Source of the DNA: Micrococcus sp. EYE_212
Lineage (GTDB): Bacteria > Actinomycetota > Actinomycetes > Actinomycetales > Micrococcaceae
Length of the DNA: 64,000 nucleotides
Direction: 5' to 3'
Assembly: GCF_023147585.1 (NCBI RefSeq)
Contig: NZ_JAHXOZ010000001.1
Coordinates: 310,001-374,000, forward strand
The first letter of the stretch is position 1. The number at the start of each line of letters is the position of its first letter. This document shows positions 8,671 through 16,876 of this stretch, piece after piece. The position numbers and the translations under genes were made by a program. The notes under the pieces are model-generated. The model ran no database searches. It was not told the origin of the DNA and saw only the letters and a program-made list of their open reading frames with translations.

Positions 8671-10932
8671 TCAGGCCTCGGTCTGCGAGGACTCGATGGC
8701 GTCCTCGGTCTCCGAGTCCGCGGCGTCGTCGGCCACGACCGGGGAGAGAGAGAGCTTGCCGCGGTCGTCGATCTTGGTGATCTCGACCTGGACCTTCTGG
8801 CCCACGCCGAGGACGTCCTCGACGTCGTCCACGCGGTTGCCGCCGTTCATCTTCCGGAGCTCGGAGATGTGCAGCAGGCCGTCCTTGCCCGGGGTGAGCG
8901 AGACGAAGGCGCCGAAGGTGGTCAACTTCACCACGGTGCCGAGGTAGCGCTCGCCGATCTCGGGGACCTGCGGGTTGGCGATCGCGTTCACGGCCGAGCG
9001 GGCGGCCTCGGCCGAGGGGCCGTCGGTCGCGCCGATGAGCACGGTGCCGTCGTCCTCGATCGAGATGTCCGCGCCCGTGTCGTCCTGGATCTGGTTGATC
9101 ATGGCGCCCTTGGGGCCGATGACCGCACCGATCTTGTCCACGGGGATCTTCACGGCGATGATGCGCGGCGCGGTGGGCGCCAGCTCGTCCGGGGTGTCGA
9201 TCGCCGCGTTGAGCACGGAGAGGATGTGCAGACGGGCCTCGCGGGCCTGGGTCAGCGCGGCGGCCAGCACGGAGGCCGGGATGCCGTCGAGCTTGGTGTC
9301 CAGCTGGATCGCGGTGACGAACTCCGAGGTGCCTGCCACCTTGAAGTCCATGTCGCCGAACGCGTCCTCGGCGCCCAGGATGTCGGTCAGGGCCGCGTAC
9401 TGGGTCTGGCCGTTCACCTCGGCGGAGACCAGGCCCATCGCGATGCCGGCCACGGGAGCGCGCAGCGGCACGCCCGCGTTCAGCAGGGACAGGGTGGAGG
9501 CGCACACGGAGCCCATCGACGTGGAGCCGTTGGAGCCGAGGGCCTCGGAGACCTGGCGGATCGCGTAGGGGAACTCCTCGCGCTCCGGCAGCACCGGCAC
9601 GAGCGCACGCTCGGCGAGCGCGCCGTGGCCGATCTCGCGGCGCTTGGGCGAGCCCACGCGGCCGGTCTCGCCGGTGGAGTACGGCGGGAAGTTGTAGTGG
9701 TGCATGTAGCGCTTGGACGTCTCCGGCGCCAGCGAGTCGATCTGCTGCTCCATCTTGAGCATGTTGAGCGTGGTGACGCCCATGATCTGGGTCTCGCCGC
9801 GCTCGAAGATCGCGGAGCCGTGCACGCGGGGCAGGACCTCGACCTCGGCGGTGAGCTTGCGGATGTCCGTGAGGCCGCGGCCGTCGATGCGGACCTGCTC
9901 CTTGAGGATGCGCTGGCGCACGACCTGCTTGGTCACGGAGCCGTAGGCCTTGGCGATCTCGCCGCGGCGGTCGGCGAACTTCTCGCCCTCGCCGGCCAGC
10001 TTCTCGATGACCTCGCGCTGGTAGTCGTCCGAGGCGGACTCGCGCTCCTGCTTGTCCCCGATCGAGAAGATCTCGGTGAGGCGCTTCGAGGCGAGCTTCT
10101 CGACGGCGGCGTACGCGTCGTCCTCGTAGTCCTTGAAGACCGGCACCTCGACGGGCGCCTTGCCGGCGCGGGCGGCCAGGTCGGCCTGGGCCTCGCACAG
10201 CGCGCGGATGAACGGCTTGGCGGCCTCGAGGCCCTCGGCCACGACCTCCTCGGTGGGCGCGGAGGCGCCGGAATCCTTGATGAGGGTCCAGGAGTCGGGG
10301 GTGGCCTCGGCCTCGACCATCATGATCGCGACGTCGTCGCCCGAGACGCGGCCGGCGACGGCCATGTTGAACACGGCGTCCTTGAGCTGCGAGTGCTTCG
10401 GGAAGGCGACCCACTGGCGCTTGCCGGAGCCGTCGTCCATCAGCGCGACGCGGACGCCGCCGATGGGGCCGGAGAACGGCAGGCCGGAGAGCTGCGTGGA
10501 CAGCGAGGCGGCGTTGATGGCCACCGTGTCGTAGATCTCGTCGGGCGCGATGGAGGTAACGGTCACGACGACCTGCACCTCGTTGCGGATGCCCTTGACG
10601 AACGCGGGGCGCAGCGGGCGGTCGATCAGGCGGCAGGTGAGGATGGCGTCCGTGGACGGACGGCCCTCGCGGCGGAAGAACGAGCCGGGGATGCGGCCGG
10701 CGGCGTACATGCGCTCCTCGACGTCCACCGTGAGGGGGAAGAAGTCGAAGCCCTCGCGCGGGGACTTGCCCACCGTGGTGGCGGACAGCATCGACGTCTC
10801 CTCGTCGATGTACACCATCGCGGCGCCGGCGGCCTGCTGGGCGAGGCGGCCGGTCTCGAACCGGACGGTGCGGGTGCCATAGGCACCGTTGTCGATGGCG
10901 GCTTCGGCGAACGTGATCTCAGGACCTTCCAT
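8671..10932 (-). CDS. pnp: Polyribonucleotide nucleotidyltransferase (PNPase)
   Basis: 753 aa phosphorolytic 3'-5' exoribonuclease. Two RNase PH-like halves flank an alpha-helical linker. A KH domain with IGPKG (about residues 600-608) and a C-terminal S1 domain ([14 protein letters not shown]...LLHISEL) follow, so all domains are present. The ATG at 10932 is chosen because AAAGGAGG lies just upstream and homology starts at [17 protein letters not shown] -10 candidate at 11124-11129 would give a leader of about 185 nt, long enough for the autoregulatory stem-loops known for pnp in other bacteria, although I could not define one. rpsO is the upstream neighbour, as is typical. Confidence 0.98.
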   Translation of the reverse strand: MEGPEITFAEAAIDNGAYGTRTVRFETGRLAQQAAGAAMVYIDEETSMLSATTVGKSPREGFDFFPLTVDVEERMYAAGRIPGSFFRREGRPSTDAILTCRLIDRPLRPAFVKGIRNEVQVVVTVTSIAPDEIYDTVAINAASLSTQLSGLPFSGPIGGVRVALMDDGSGKRQWVAFPKHSQLKDAVFNMAVAGRVSGDDVAIMMVEAEATPDSWTLIKDSGASAPTEEVVAEGLEAAKPFIRALCEAQADLAARAGKAPVEVPVFKDYEDDAYAAVEKLASKRLTEIFSIGDKQERESASDDYQREVIEKLAGEGEKFADRRGEIAKAYGSVTKQVVRQRILKEQVRIDGRGLTDIRKLTAEVEVLPRVHGSAIFERGETQIMGVTTLNMLKMEQQIDSLAPETSKRYMHHYNFPPYSTGETGRVGSPKRREIGHGALAERALVPVLPEREEFPYAIRQVSEALGSNGSTSMGSVCASTLSLLNAGVPLRAPVAGIAMGLVSAEVNGQTQYAALTDILGAEDAFGDMDFKVAGTSEFVTAIQLDTKLDGIPASVLAAALTQAREARLHILSVLNAAIDTPDELAPTAPRIIAVKIPVDKIGAVIGPKGAMINQIQDDTGADISIEDDGTVLIGATDGPSAEAARSAVNAIANPQVPEIGERYLGTVVKLTTFGAFVSLTPGKDGLLHISELRKMNGGNRVDDVEDVLGVGQKVQVEITKIDDRGKLSLSPVVADDAADSETEDAIESSQTEA

Positions 10933-11123
10933 GGGGTCCCTCCTTTCAGGACGACGAGCCCGCGTCGGTGCCATCGTCCTGGTCTTCGATCGAGGCCCTC
11001 GGCCTGCCCGCTGCGAGGCGGGCGTCCGGGAGCCACTGTCGAGGACCGCGAAGGATGGGTGCGGGTCCGTCTGGGTGGTTCTCTTGCTGGTGCGGACCGC
11101 CCGGTTGGCGGCGCACGGTTCCT

Positions 11124-11129
11124 ACACTA
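11124..11129 (-). promoter_or_regulatory. Candidate -10 box of pnp
   Basis: TAGTGT on the minus strand in the 230-bp rpsO-pnp spacer, giving a predicted leader of about 185 nt. The -35 is not clear. Confidence 0.35.
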
Positions 11130-11187
11130 AGGGCGGCACCGGTGTCCGCGGGAGGTCCCACGGGCCGATGCCGCCCTCAGCGGCGGG

Positions 11188-11457
11188 TCACTTGCGGAGG
11201 CCGAGGCGCTCGATCAGTGCGCGGTAGCGCTCGATGTCGACCTTCTGCAGGTAGCCGAGCATGCGACGACGGCGGCCCACGAGGCCCATGAGGCCACGGC
11301 GGGTGTGGTGGTCGTGCTTGTGCTCCTTGAGGTGCTCGGTCAGGTCCTTGATGCGGCGCGAGAGCACCGCGATCTGGACCTCCGGGGAGCCGGTGTCGCC
11401 CTCGTGAGTGGCGTACTCCTTGATGATCTGCTGCTTGACAGCGGGATCCAGGGCCAT
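11188..11457 (-). CDS. rpsO: 30S ribosomal protein S15
   Basis: Exactly 89 aa, the canonical S15 length, with the signature [25 protein letters not shown] region around residues 38-62. S15 binds 16S rRNA early in 30S assembly. The ATG at 11457 has an AAGGAGG ribosome-binding site. The longer upstream frame lacks family similarity and is ignored. A TAGACT -10 candidate at 11560-11565 predicts a leader of roughly 95 nt. It lies upstream of pnp in the conserved rpsO-pnp order. Confidence 0.98.
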   Translation of the reverse strand: MALDPAVKQQIIKEYATHEGDTGSPEVQIAVLSRRIKDLTEHLKEHKHDHHTRRGLMGLVGRRRRMLGYLQKVDIERYRALIERLGLRK

Positions 11458-11559
11458 GTCAGGCCTCCTTCTCTTCGGTACCGCGAACGGGGAGCCGCGC
11501 GAGCCCGAGGGCACGGCGCGGGGCCTCTCCACCGCGGACTGCAGGGAGGCCGATGGTCG

Positions 11560-11565
11560 AGTCTA
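11560..11565 (-). promoter_or_regulatory. Candidate -10 box of rpsO
   Basis: TAGACT in the context GCGGTAGACTCG. A nearly identical box precedes pyrH (47810-47815) and a related one precedes rpsB (50131-50136). Confidence 0.45.
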
Positions 11566-11612
11566 CCGCAGGATCATCCCGACGGCGGAGGCGCCCGACG
11601 GCGCGCCGCCCC

Positions 11613-11618
11613 TACGGT
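11613..11618 (+). promoter_or_regulatory. -10 box of the CPBP protease gene (leaderless type)
   Basis: TACGGT, 6 nt before the GTG start at 11625. There is no convincing ribosome-binding site between them. Confidence 0.45.
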
Positions 11619-11624
11619 GGTGCC

Positions 11625-12623
11625 GTGACCTCCGCTCCCCCGCCGCTCGGCCCGCTCGGCCCTCCCCTCCGCCCGCTCGACCTGCCCCTCATCGGCCACG
11701 AGTACCCCCAGCTGCTGCGGACCCCGCGCAGCCGGTGGTGGCAGCCGCTGCTCTCGCTGCTCCTCGTGCTCGGATCGCTGCTGGCCCTGATCGCGGCGCT
11801 GCTGCCGGCCATGTCGGCCGCGATCCTCTCCGAGGTCGGATGGGACGCGCTCCTCTCCTCCGACCCGGAGGACGTCGCCGCGGTGGAGGAGGCCGCCTTC
11901 TCGAACTCCGCGCCGCTGACGCTCCTGAACAACCTGCCGCTCATCGCGCTGATCGGCGTCGCCCTGCTCGCCGTGGCCGTCTGCCACCCCGTGGCCGCCC
12001 GGTTCGTCCACTCGGTCGAGGGCCGCGTGCGCTGGCACTGGCTGCTGCGCGCGCACCTCGTGCTGCTGCCGCTCTTCCTCGTCTACGTGCTCGGCACCTG
12101 GGCCCTCGACGGCACCCCCACCGCCCCGCGCTCCGCGGACTGGGCCTGGCTCCTGGCCATGACGTTCGTGCTGACCCCCCTCCAGGCCGCCGGCGAGGAA
12201 TACCTGTTCCGCGGCTGGCTGCTCCTGGCCATCGGCTCGTGGTTCCGCCGCCCCGTGCCGGCCGTGGTGCTCACCGCGCTCGTCTCGGCCGGGACGTTCG
12301 CCCTGGCCCACGGCTCCCTCGACCCGTGGATCCTGCTGGACCTGGCCGTGTTCGCGGTCGCCGCGGTGGTCCTGACCTGGCGCACGGGCGGGCTCGAGGC
12401 GGCCGTGGCCCTGCACGTGGTGAACAACGTCGTCATCCTCGCCGCCGGCACCCTCGCGGGGACCGTGGACGAGAGCTACGTGGACGCGGAGGCCACGGGC
12501 TCACCCCTGGCGACCCTGGTGTCCGTCGTCGTGATCTCGCTCGCGACCGCCCTGCTGCTGTGGCAGGCGAAGCGGGCGGGCGTCGCCCGCGCCGTGCCGG
12601 TCAGCGTCGGCGCGCGCCCCTGA
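11625..12623 (+). CDS. CPBP family intramembrane metalloprotease
   Basis: 332 aa with about eight membrane segments. The CPBP/Abi (CAAX prenyl protease 2-like) motifs are present: GEEYLFRG with the paired glutamates near residues 191-192, a His in FALAHG, and the C-terminal HVVNN motif near residue 262. All three putative metal/catalytic elements are intact. Substrates are unknown. The GTG at 11625 is chosen because it starts the family-like region and has a leaderless-type -10 box. The gene is convergent with the methyltransferase gene with no spacing at all: its stop ends at 12623 and the other begins at 12624. Confidence 0.85.
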   Translation: MTSAPPPLGPLGPPLRPLDLPLIGHEYPQLLRTPRSRWWQPLLSLLLVLGSLLALIAALLPAMSAAILSEVGWDALLSSDPEDVAAVEEAAFSNSAPLTLLNNLPLIALIGVALLAVAVCHPVAARFVHSVEGRVRWHWLLRAHLVLLPLFLVYVLGTWALDGTPTAPRSADWAWLLAMTFVLTPLQAAGEEYLFRGWLLLAIGSWFRRPVPAVVLTALVSAGTFALAHGSLDPWILLDLAVFAVAAVVLTWRTGGLEAAVALHVVNNVVILAAGTLAGTVDESYVDAEATGSPLATLVSVVVISLATALLLWQAKRAGVARAVPVSVGARP

Positions 12624-13514
12624 TCAGCGGCGCCGAGGGGCCGTGGCCCGCCACGCCACCGTGACGTAGGGCAGCGCGATCACGGCGGCCGGCGCGTGGC
12701 CGAGGTGCTCGAGGAGGTACCAGTCCAGGTTCGCCGCCATCCTGGCCCGGGTGGCCTCGGAGGCGCGCAGCCAGGACGCACGCGATGCCATGAGCCCGTG
12801 CAGCTGCGGCACGGGCTGCTCCACGGTCCACGTCCACCGCGCGTGCTCCTCCGCTCCGAACGGGGCCGCGAACCGGCGCTGCTCCGGCTTGGCGGCGTGG
12901 ACGTCGCCGGCGCGCATGATCCGGGTGAGCCGGTGCACCCACGGCACGGAGGTGTCCAGCTGGTTCCACACCGCCGCGAGCCGCCCGCCCGGGCGCAGCA
13001 CCCGCGCGGCCTCGGCGCTCGCAACGGGCACGTCCGTCCAGTGCCATGCCTGGGCCGCCACCACGACGTCGGCGCTCGCCTCCGGCAGGCCGGTCGCCTC
13101 GGCCGTGCCGGGCAGGGCGCGGACGCGGTCGGGCAGGGCGGGGTCGAGTGCGGCGACGTCGCGCTCGAGCACGGCCCGCATGGCCTCCGACGGCTCCGTG
13201 GCCACGACGCCGCGGACCCGTGAGGTCGGTCGCGCCGCCAGCTGCCGCGTGAACAGGCCCGTTCCGGCGCCGAGCTCCACGACGTCGAGACCGCGCCCCG
13301 CGGCGCTCGGCTCCGACGCGGCCGGATCCGTGAGCACCCAGTCCACGCACGCCTCCGGATAGGAGGGCCGGACGGCGTCGTAGTGCTCCCCCGCCGCCGC
13401 TCCGCCGAGGCCGAAGGGGTTGGGTGCGTCCGTGCGCGGCCGCGCGGGGCGGCCGGGCAGGCTCGGGACGGGCCGGCCGGGCAGGCTCGGATCGGGCTGC
13501 TCGGGGACGCTCAC
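12624..13514 (-). CDS. Class I SAM-dependent methyltransferase
   Basis: About 296 aa. The SAM-binding motif VVELGAGTGLFTRQLA lies near residue 75, followed by an acidic motif II region and the post-motif VLRPGGRLAAVWNQ, which is characteristic of the Methyltransferase_11 group. An N-terminal Pro/Gly-rich stretch contains a short repeat (PSLPGRPVPSLPGRPARP). The substrate cannot be predicted. The GTG at 13514 lies 8 nt after the ribF stop, so it is probably the last gene of the ribF unit. The extreme N-terminus is uncertain because there is no good ribosome-binding site and the leader looks non-globular. Confidence 0.82.
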   Translation of the reverse strand: MSVPEQPDPSLPGRPVPSLPGRPARPRTDAPNPFGLGGAAAGEHYDAVRPSYPEACVDWVLTDPAASEPSAAGRGLDVVELGAGTGLFTRQLAARPTSRVRGVVATEPSEAMRAVLERDVAALDPALPDRVRALPGTAEATGLPEASADVVVAAQAWHWTDVPVASAEAARVLRPGGRLAAVWNQLDTSVPWVHRLTRIMRAGDVHAAKPEQRRFAAPFGAEEHARWTWTVEQPVPQLHGLMASRASWLRASEATRARMAANLDWYLLEHLGHAPAAVIALPYVTVAWRATAPRRR

Positions 13515-13522
13515 GGCGGCGT

Positions 13523-14500
13523 TCAGGACGGGCGCGGCGCCGCGCCGAGGATGGCGCGCGCCCGGTCGACGTCGTCGCGCATCTGGGCAACAAGCTTCTC
13601 GACGCCCTCGTAGGCGACCATGCCGCGCAGCCGCTCGACGAACTCGACGTCGACGTGCTGACCGTAGAGGTCGAAGTCCTCGACGCGCTCCTCGGGGCGG
13701 TCGATCACGTGGGCCTCGACCACGCGCGAGACGCCCTCGAAGGTGGGGTTGGAGCCGATCGAGATCGCGGCGGGGTGGGCCGCGCCGTCGGCGTCGTGCA
13801 GCCAGCCCGCGTACACGCCGTCGGCCGGGACCATGCCGGCCACGTCCGCCGCGAGGTTGGCCGTGGGGAAGCCGAGCTCGCGGCCGCGGGCGAAGCCGTG
13901 GACGACCTCGCCGGCGAGCACGTGGTTCCGGCCCAGCACGGCGGCCGCCTGGGCGACGTCGCCCGCGGCGAGGGCCTCGCGGATCCACGTGGAGGAGCAG
14001 CGGCGCTCGGGCGTCGCGCCCTCGAGGGCCGGGAACTCGTCCACCGCCTCCACCTCGAAGCCGTGCCGCTCCCCCAGGGCCACCATCGCGGTGAAGTCGC
14101 CGGCGTTGTCCTGGCCGAAGCGCACGTCGTGGCCCACGACGACGGCGCACGCGCGGAGCCCGTCCACGAACATGCCCCGCACGAACTCCTCGGGGCCCTG
14201 CCGGGCGAACTCGAGGCTGTAGCGCTGCAGCAGGACGGCATCGATCCCGGCCTCCTCGAGGAGGAGCAGCCGCTGCTCGGTGCTCACGATGTCCTCGTGC
14301 GGGACCTCGGGGCGGTGCACGGCGCGCGGGTGCGGCGTGAAGGTCACGGCCACGGCGAGGGCGTCCTGCTCGCGGGCCAGCTCGACGACGCGGCGCAGCA
14401 CCTGCCGGTGGCCGCGGTGCACGCCGTCGAAGTTGCCGAGCGTGACCACGGTCCGCCGCAGGTCCGCGGGGACCTCCGCGAGGCTCTTCCAGATCAGCAT
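13523..14500 (-). CDS. ribF: Bifunctional riboflavin kinase/FAD synthetase
   Basis: 325 aa. The N-terminal FMN adenylyltransferase domain carries GNFDGVHRGH (residues 22-31) and the later TWIREAL motif. The C-terminal riboflavin kinase domain carries GFPTANL (about residues 207-213) and the SIGSNPTF segment. It makes FMN and FAD in the cytoplasm. The usual actinobacterial context truB-ribF is kept, except that two small membrane-protein genes are inserted between them. The start codon directly abuts the stop of the upstream membrane-protein gene. Confidence 0.97.
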   Translation of the reverse strand: MLIWKSLAEVPADLRRTVVTLGNFDGVHRGHRQVLRRVVELAREQDALAVAVTFTPHPRAVHRPEVPHEDIVSTEQRLLLLEEAGIDAVLLQRYSLEFARQGPEEFVRGMFVDGLRACAVVVGHDVRFGQDNAGDFTAMVALGERHGFEVEAVDEFPALEGATPERRCSSTWIREALAAGDVAQAAAVLGRNHVLAGEVVHGFARGRELGFPTANLAADVAGMVPADGVYAGWLHDADGAAHPAAISIGSNPTFEGVSRVVEAHVIDRPEERVEDFDLYGQHVDVEFVERLRGMVAYEGVEKLVAQMRDDVDRARAILGAAPRPS

Positions 14501-14941
14501 TCAGCGCACCCCGGCCCCGTCGGCGCGGGAGGGCCGGTGCGCGAGCAGCCAGGCCAGGCCCACGATCGGCAGCACGAGCGGGACGTAGCCGTAGCCCGCG
14601 CCGAAGCGCGACCACACGGTCTCGTCCGCGAACAGCTGGGGGTCCAGGAGGGTCAGCAGACCCACCCCCACGACGCCCACGAGCTCCACGCCCACGGCCG
14701 CCACCGCGACGCGCCACGCCCGCGCACCCGTGCGGGCGAGCGAGAGGGTGGCCACGATGTACACGAGGGCCGCGAACGCCGAGAGCAGGTACGCCAGCGG
14801 CGCCACGCTGAACTGGGTCAGCAGCTGGAAGAGGCTGCGCGCGAAGGCCGAGAGCGCGAACACGGCGTAGACCATCACGATGATCCGGCCGAACCCCTGG
14901 TTGCGGGGGGCGCGGGTGCTGCGGGCGGGCGTCGTCTCCAT
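14501..14941 (-). CDS. Hypothetical four-helix membrane protein
   Basis: 146 aa. A charged N-terminus containing NQGFGRIIVMVYAVFAL is followed by four hydrophobic helices and a basic C-terminal tail. Small proteins of this kind occur in the truB-ribF interval of several Micrococcales, but I know of no function. The ATG at 14941 is the first sensible start, since upstream codons overlap the preceding membrane-protein gene. The stop touches the ribF start, so the two are probably translated from one mRNA. Confidence 0.75.
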   Translation of the reverse strand: METTPARSTRAPRNQGFGRIIVMVYAVFALSAFARSLFQLLTQFSVAPLAYLLSAFAALVYIVATLSLARTGARAWRVAVAAVGVELVGVVGVGLLTLLDPQLFADETVWSRFGAGYGYVPLVLPIVGLAWLLAHRPSRADGAGVR

Positions 14942-14949
14942 GGGTCCTC

Positions 14950-15318
14950 TCACCACTGTCCGAACCAGATGACTTGCATGCGGTGCAGCATGACCACGAT
15001 GGTCGGCCCGACGACGGCCAGCACGAGGTTGGACCAGCGCGTCTTGTCCGAGGCCGCCCAGCCCACCGCGACCACCGGCACGATGAGCGCCGTGAGCACG
15101 TAGCCCCAGAACTCCCAGCCGGGCCCGTTCAGCGGCTGCCCGCCGAGCTGGCGGAACGCCGCGGCCCCCGCGTACACGAGCAGGAAGAGCTCGACCGCGG
15201 CCACGGAGAGGATCGAGGAGTCGGCGGGGTGGCGTCGCACGGCCGTCATCACCACGCAGGTCAGGAAGGACAGGACGCCGATCACGGTGCCCGCCCAGAA
15301 CCATCCGTCGAGGATCAC
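14950..15318 (-). CDS. Hypothetical small membrane protein
   Basis: 122 aa with four hydrophobic segments. It begins MILDGWFWAGTVIG and ends MLHRMQVIWFGQW. The first bases overlap the truB stop (ATG at 15318, truB ends at 15315), indicating translational coupling. No family is recognised. Together with the next gene it forms a two-gene membrane insert between truB and ribF, which suggests a small complex, but that is inference only. Confidence 0.75.
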   Translation of the reverse strand: MILDGWFWAGTVIGVLSFLTCVVMTAVRRHPADSSILSVAAVELFLLVYAGAAAFRQLGGQPLNGPGWEFWGYVLTALIVPVVAVGWAASDKTRWSNLVLAVVGPTIVVMLHRMQVIWFGQW

Positions 15319-16325
15319 GCGTCGCCCCCCGCCGGTTCGAAGACCAGGTGGGGCCGGGCCACGTCACGGCCCGCGCGGCGGCCGTCCTGCAGAAGCGCGA
15401 CGACGGCGCCGCCGGGGGCCCGTCCGGCCACGAGGGCGGCCTCGCCGCCGGAGGAGGGCGGAGTCGGCGCGCCGGGCGTGCCGGAGAGCTCGCCCGAGGG
15501 GTCGATCGCCCGCCCGAAGGAGAGCTCCCGCGCCTCGTGCTCCGTGAGCTCGCGCACCGGGAAGAGGACGGCGGCGGCCGCGGAGAGCTCCGTCATGGAG
15601 AACCGCTCGGCGAGCTGGTCGAGGGTCACGGCGTCGGCCACGTGGAACGGGCCCACGTGCGTGCGGCGCAGCGCCGTGAGGTGGCCGCCCGTGTCGAGGG
15701 CCTCCCCCAGGTCGCGCGCCAACGCGCGGATGTAGGTGCCCGAGGAGCAGCGCACGGTGACGTCCAGGTCCACGAGCCGGCCGCCGTCGAGCCGGCGTTG
15801 GTCCGTGACCTCGAAGGAGTGCACGGTGACCTCGCGGGAGGCCAGCTCCACGTCCTCGCCCGCGCGCACGCGGTCGTAGGAGCGCTTCCCGGCCACCTTG
15901 ATCGCCGAGACCGACGACGGGACCTGCTGGATGCGGCCCGTGAGGGCGGCGACGTGCTCCGCCACGCGGTCGGGGGTGACGGCGTTCGCCAGGCGGGTGG
16001 CCACGACCTCGCCCTCGGCGTCGTCCGTGACGGTCGACTGCCCGAGGCGGATGGTCGCCGTGTACGTCTTGTCCGTGCCCGTGATGGCGGTGAGCAGCCG
16101 GGTGGCCTTGTTCAGGCCCACCACCAGCAGGCCCGTCGCCATGGGGTCGAGCGTGCCGGCGTGGCCCACCTTGCGGGTGCCGGCGAGCCGACGGACCCGC
16201 CCGACGACGTCGTGCGAGGTCCAGCCCTGCGGCTTGTCCACGAGGACGACCCCCGACGCCGCCGTTCCCGGGGCGTCGGGGGTCTGTCCCGCAGGGGTGT
16301 GTCCTGCGGCGGTGCGCGCGTTCAC
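15315..16325 (-). CDS. truB: tRNA pseudouridine(55) synthase
   Basis: 336 aa. The catalytic motif GHAGTLDPMATG places the nucleophilic aspartate at residue 60. The KTYTATIRLG segment and the C-terminal SSGTYIRALARDLG motif are also present. It forms pseudouridine 55 in the T-loop of tRNAs. The C-terminus is longer than in E. coli and rich in Gly/Pro/Ala, with an actinobacterial-type extension. It follows rbfA by 12 nt in the standard infB-rbfA-truB-ribF order. Confidence 0.97.
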   Translation of the reverse strand: MNARTAAGHTPAGQTPDAPGTAASGVVLVDKPQGWTSHDVVGRVRRLAGTRKVGHAGTLDPMATGLLVVGLNKATRLLTAITGTDKTYTATIRLGQSTVTDDAEGEVVATRLANAVTPDRVAEHVAALTGRIQQVPSSVSAIKVAGKRSYDRVRAGEDVELASREVTVHSFEVTDQRRLDGGRLVDLDVTVRCSSGTYIRALARDLGEALDTGGHLTALRRTHVGPFHVADAVTLDQLAERFSMTELSAAAAVLFPVRELTEHEARELSFGRAIDPSGELSGTPGAPTPPSSGGEAALVAGRAPGGAVVALLQDGRRAGRDVARPHLVFEPAGGDA

Positions 16326-16337
16326 GTCGGCGTCGCC

Positions 16338-16787
16338 TCAGGCCCGCTGCTCGTCGTCGTCGGCGTCGTCCTCGGCGGTGCGGTACGGGTCCGCGTCGCC
16401 GGCGTACTGCGCGCCCTCGCGGGCCTTCGCCAGCTCGGCGTCCCGCTCCTTGGCGGCGCGGAGGACGTCCTCCAGGTGCGCGGCCGCCTCCGGGACGGTG
16501 TCCGCGACGAACTCGAGCGTCGGCACCAGGCGGATGGTGAGGCCACGTCCCACCTCGCGGCGCAGCACGCCGCGGTTCTCCTGGATGGCCGCGTGGGCGG
16601 CGTCGACGGCCGCGTCGTCGCCGAGCACGGTGTAGTAGACGGTGGCGTGCTGGAGGTCGTTGGTCACGCGAACCTCCGTCACGGTGACGGGCTCGACGCG
16701 GTCGTCCTTCACGGCGCGGCGCAGCGCCTCCGCCACGAGGACCTTGATGCGCTGGGCCAGTCGGCCAGCACGGGCCGGATCGGCCAT
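16338..16787 (-). CDS. rbfA: 30S ribosome-binding factor RbfA
   Basis: 149 aa. Typical RbfA features are the N-terminal RAGRLAQRIKVLVAEAL helix and the core strand NDLQHATVYYTVLGD, followed by an acidic tail (TAEDDADDDEQ). RbfA matures the 5' end of 16S rRNA and is needed for growth in the cold. The ATG at 16787 has a GGAAGGAAG ribosome-binding site. Two stem-loops lie in the 89-bp spacer from infB, so its expression may be partly uncoupled from infB. Confidence 0.95.
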   Translation of the reverse strand: MADPARAGRLAQRIKVLVAEALRRAVKDDRVEPVTVTEVRVTNDLQHATVYYTVLGDDAAVDAAHAAIQENRGVLRREVGRGLTIRLVPTLEFVADTVPEAAAHLEDVLRAAKERDAELAKAREGAQYAGDADPYRTAEDDADDDEQRA

Positions 16788-16810
16788 GGCTGCACTTCCT
16801 TCCGGGTCAG

Positions 16811-16871
16811 CCGGCCGCGGTCGCGGCCGGCACGGTGGGGCGCCGGGGTCCCTCACGGGCCCCGACGCCCC
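16811..16871 (-). terminator. Tandem stem-loops between infB and rbfA
   Basis: A hairpin at 16837-16871 (6-bp GGGGCG/CGCCCC base, one mismatch that is G-U in the minus RNA, then CGGGG/CCCCG with a bulge and CCC/GGG) lies just after the infB stop. A second hairpin follows at 16811-16830 (CCGGCCGCG/CGCGGCCGG). They could be a partial terminator or a processing site ahead of rbfA. Confidence 0.55.
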
Positions 16872-16876
16872 CTCGA

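Noticed and set aside
8308-11130. 940-codon plus-strand frame opposite pnp
   Set aside because: Low-complexity His/Arg/Gly/Leu translation that mirrors pnp codons. No start signal and no domain.
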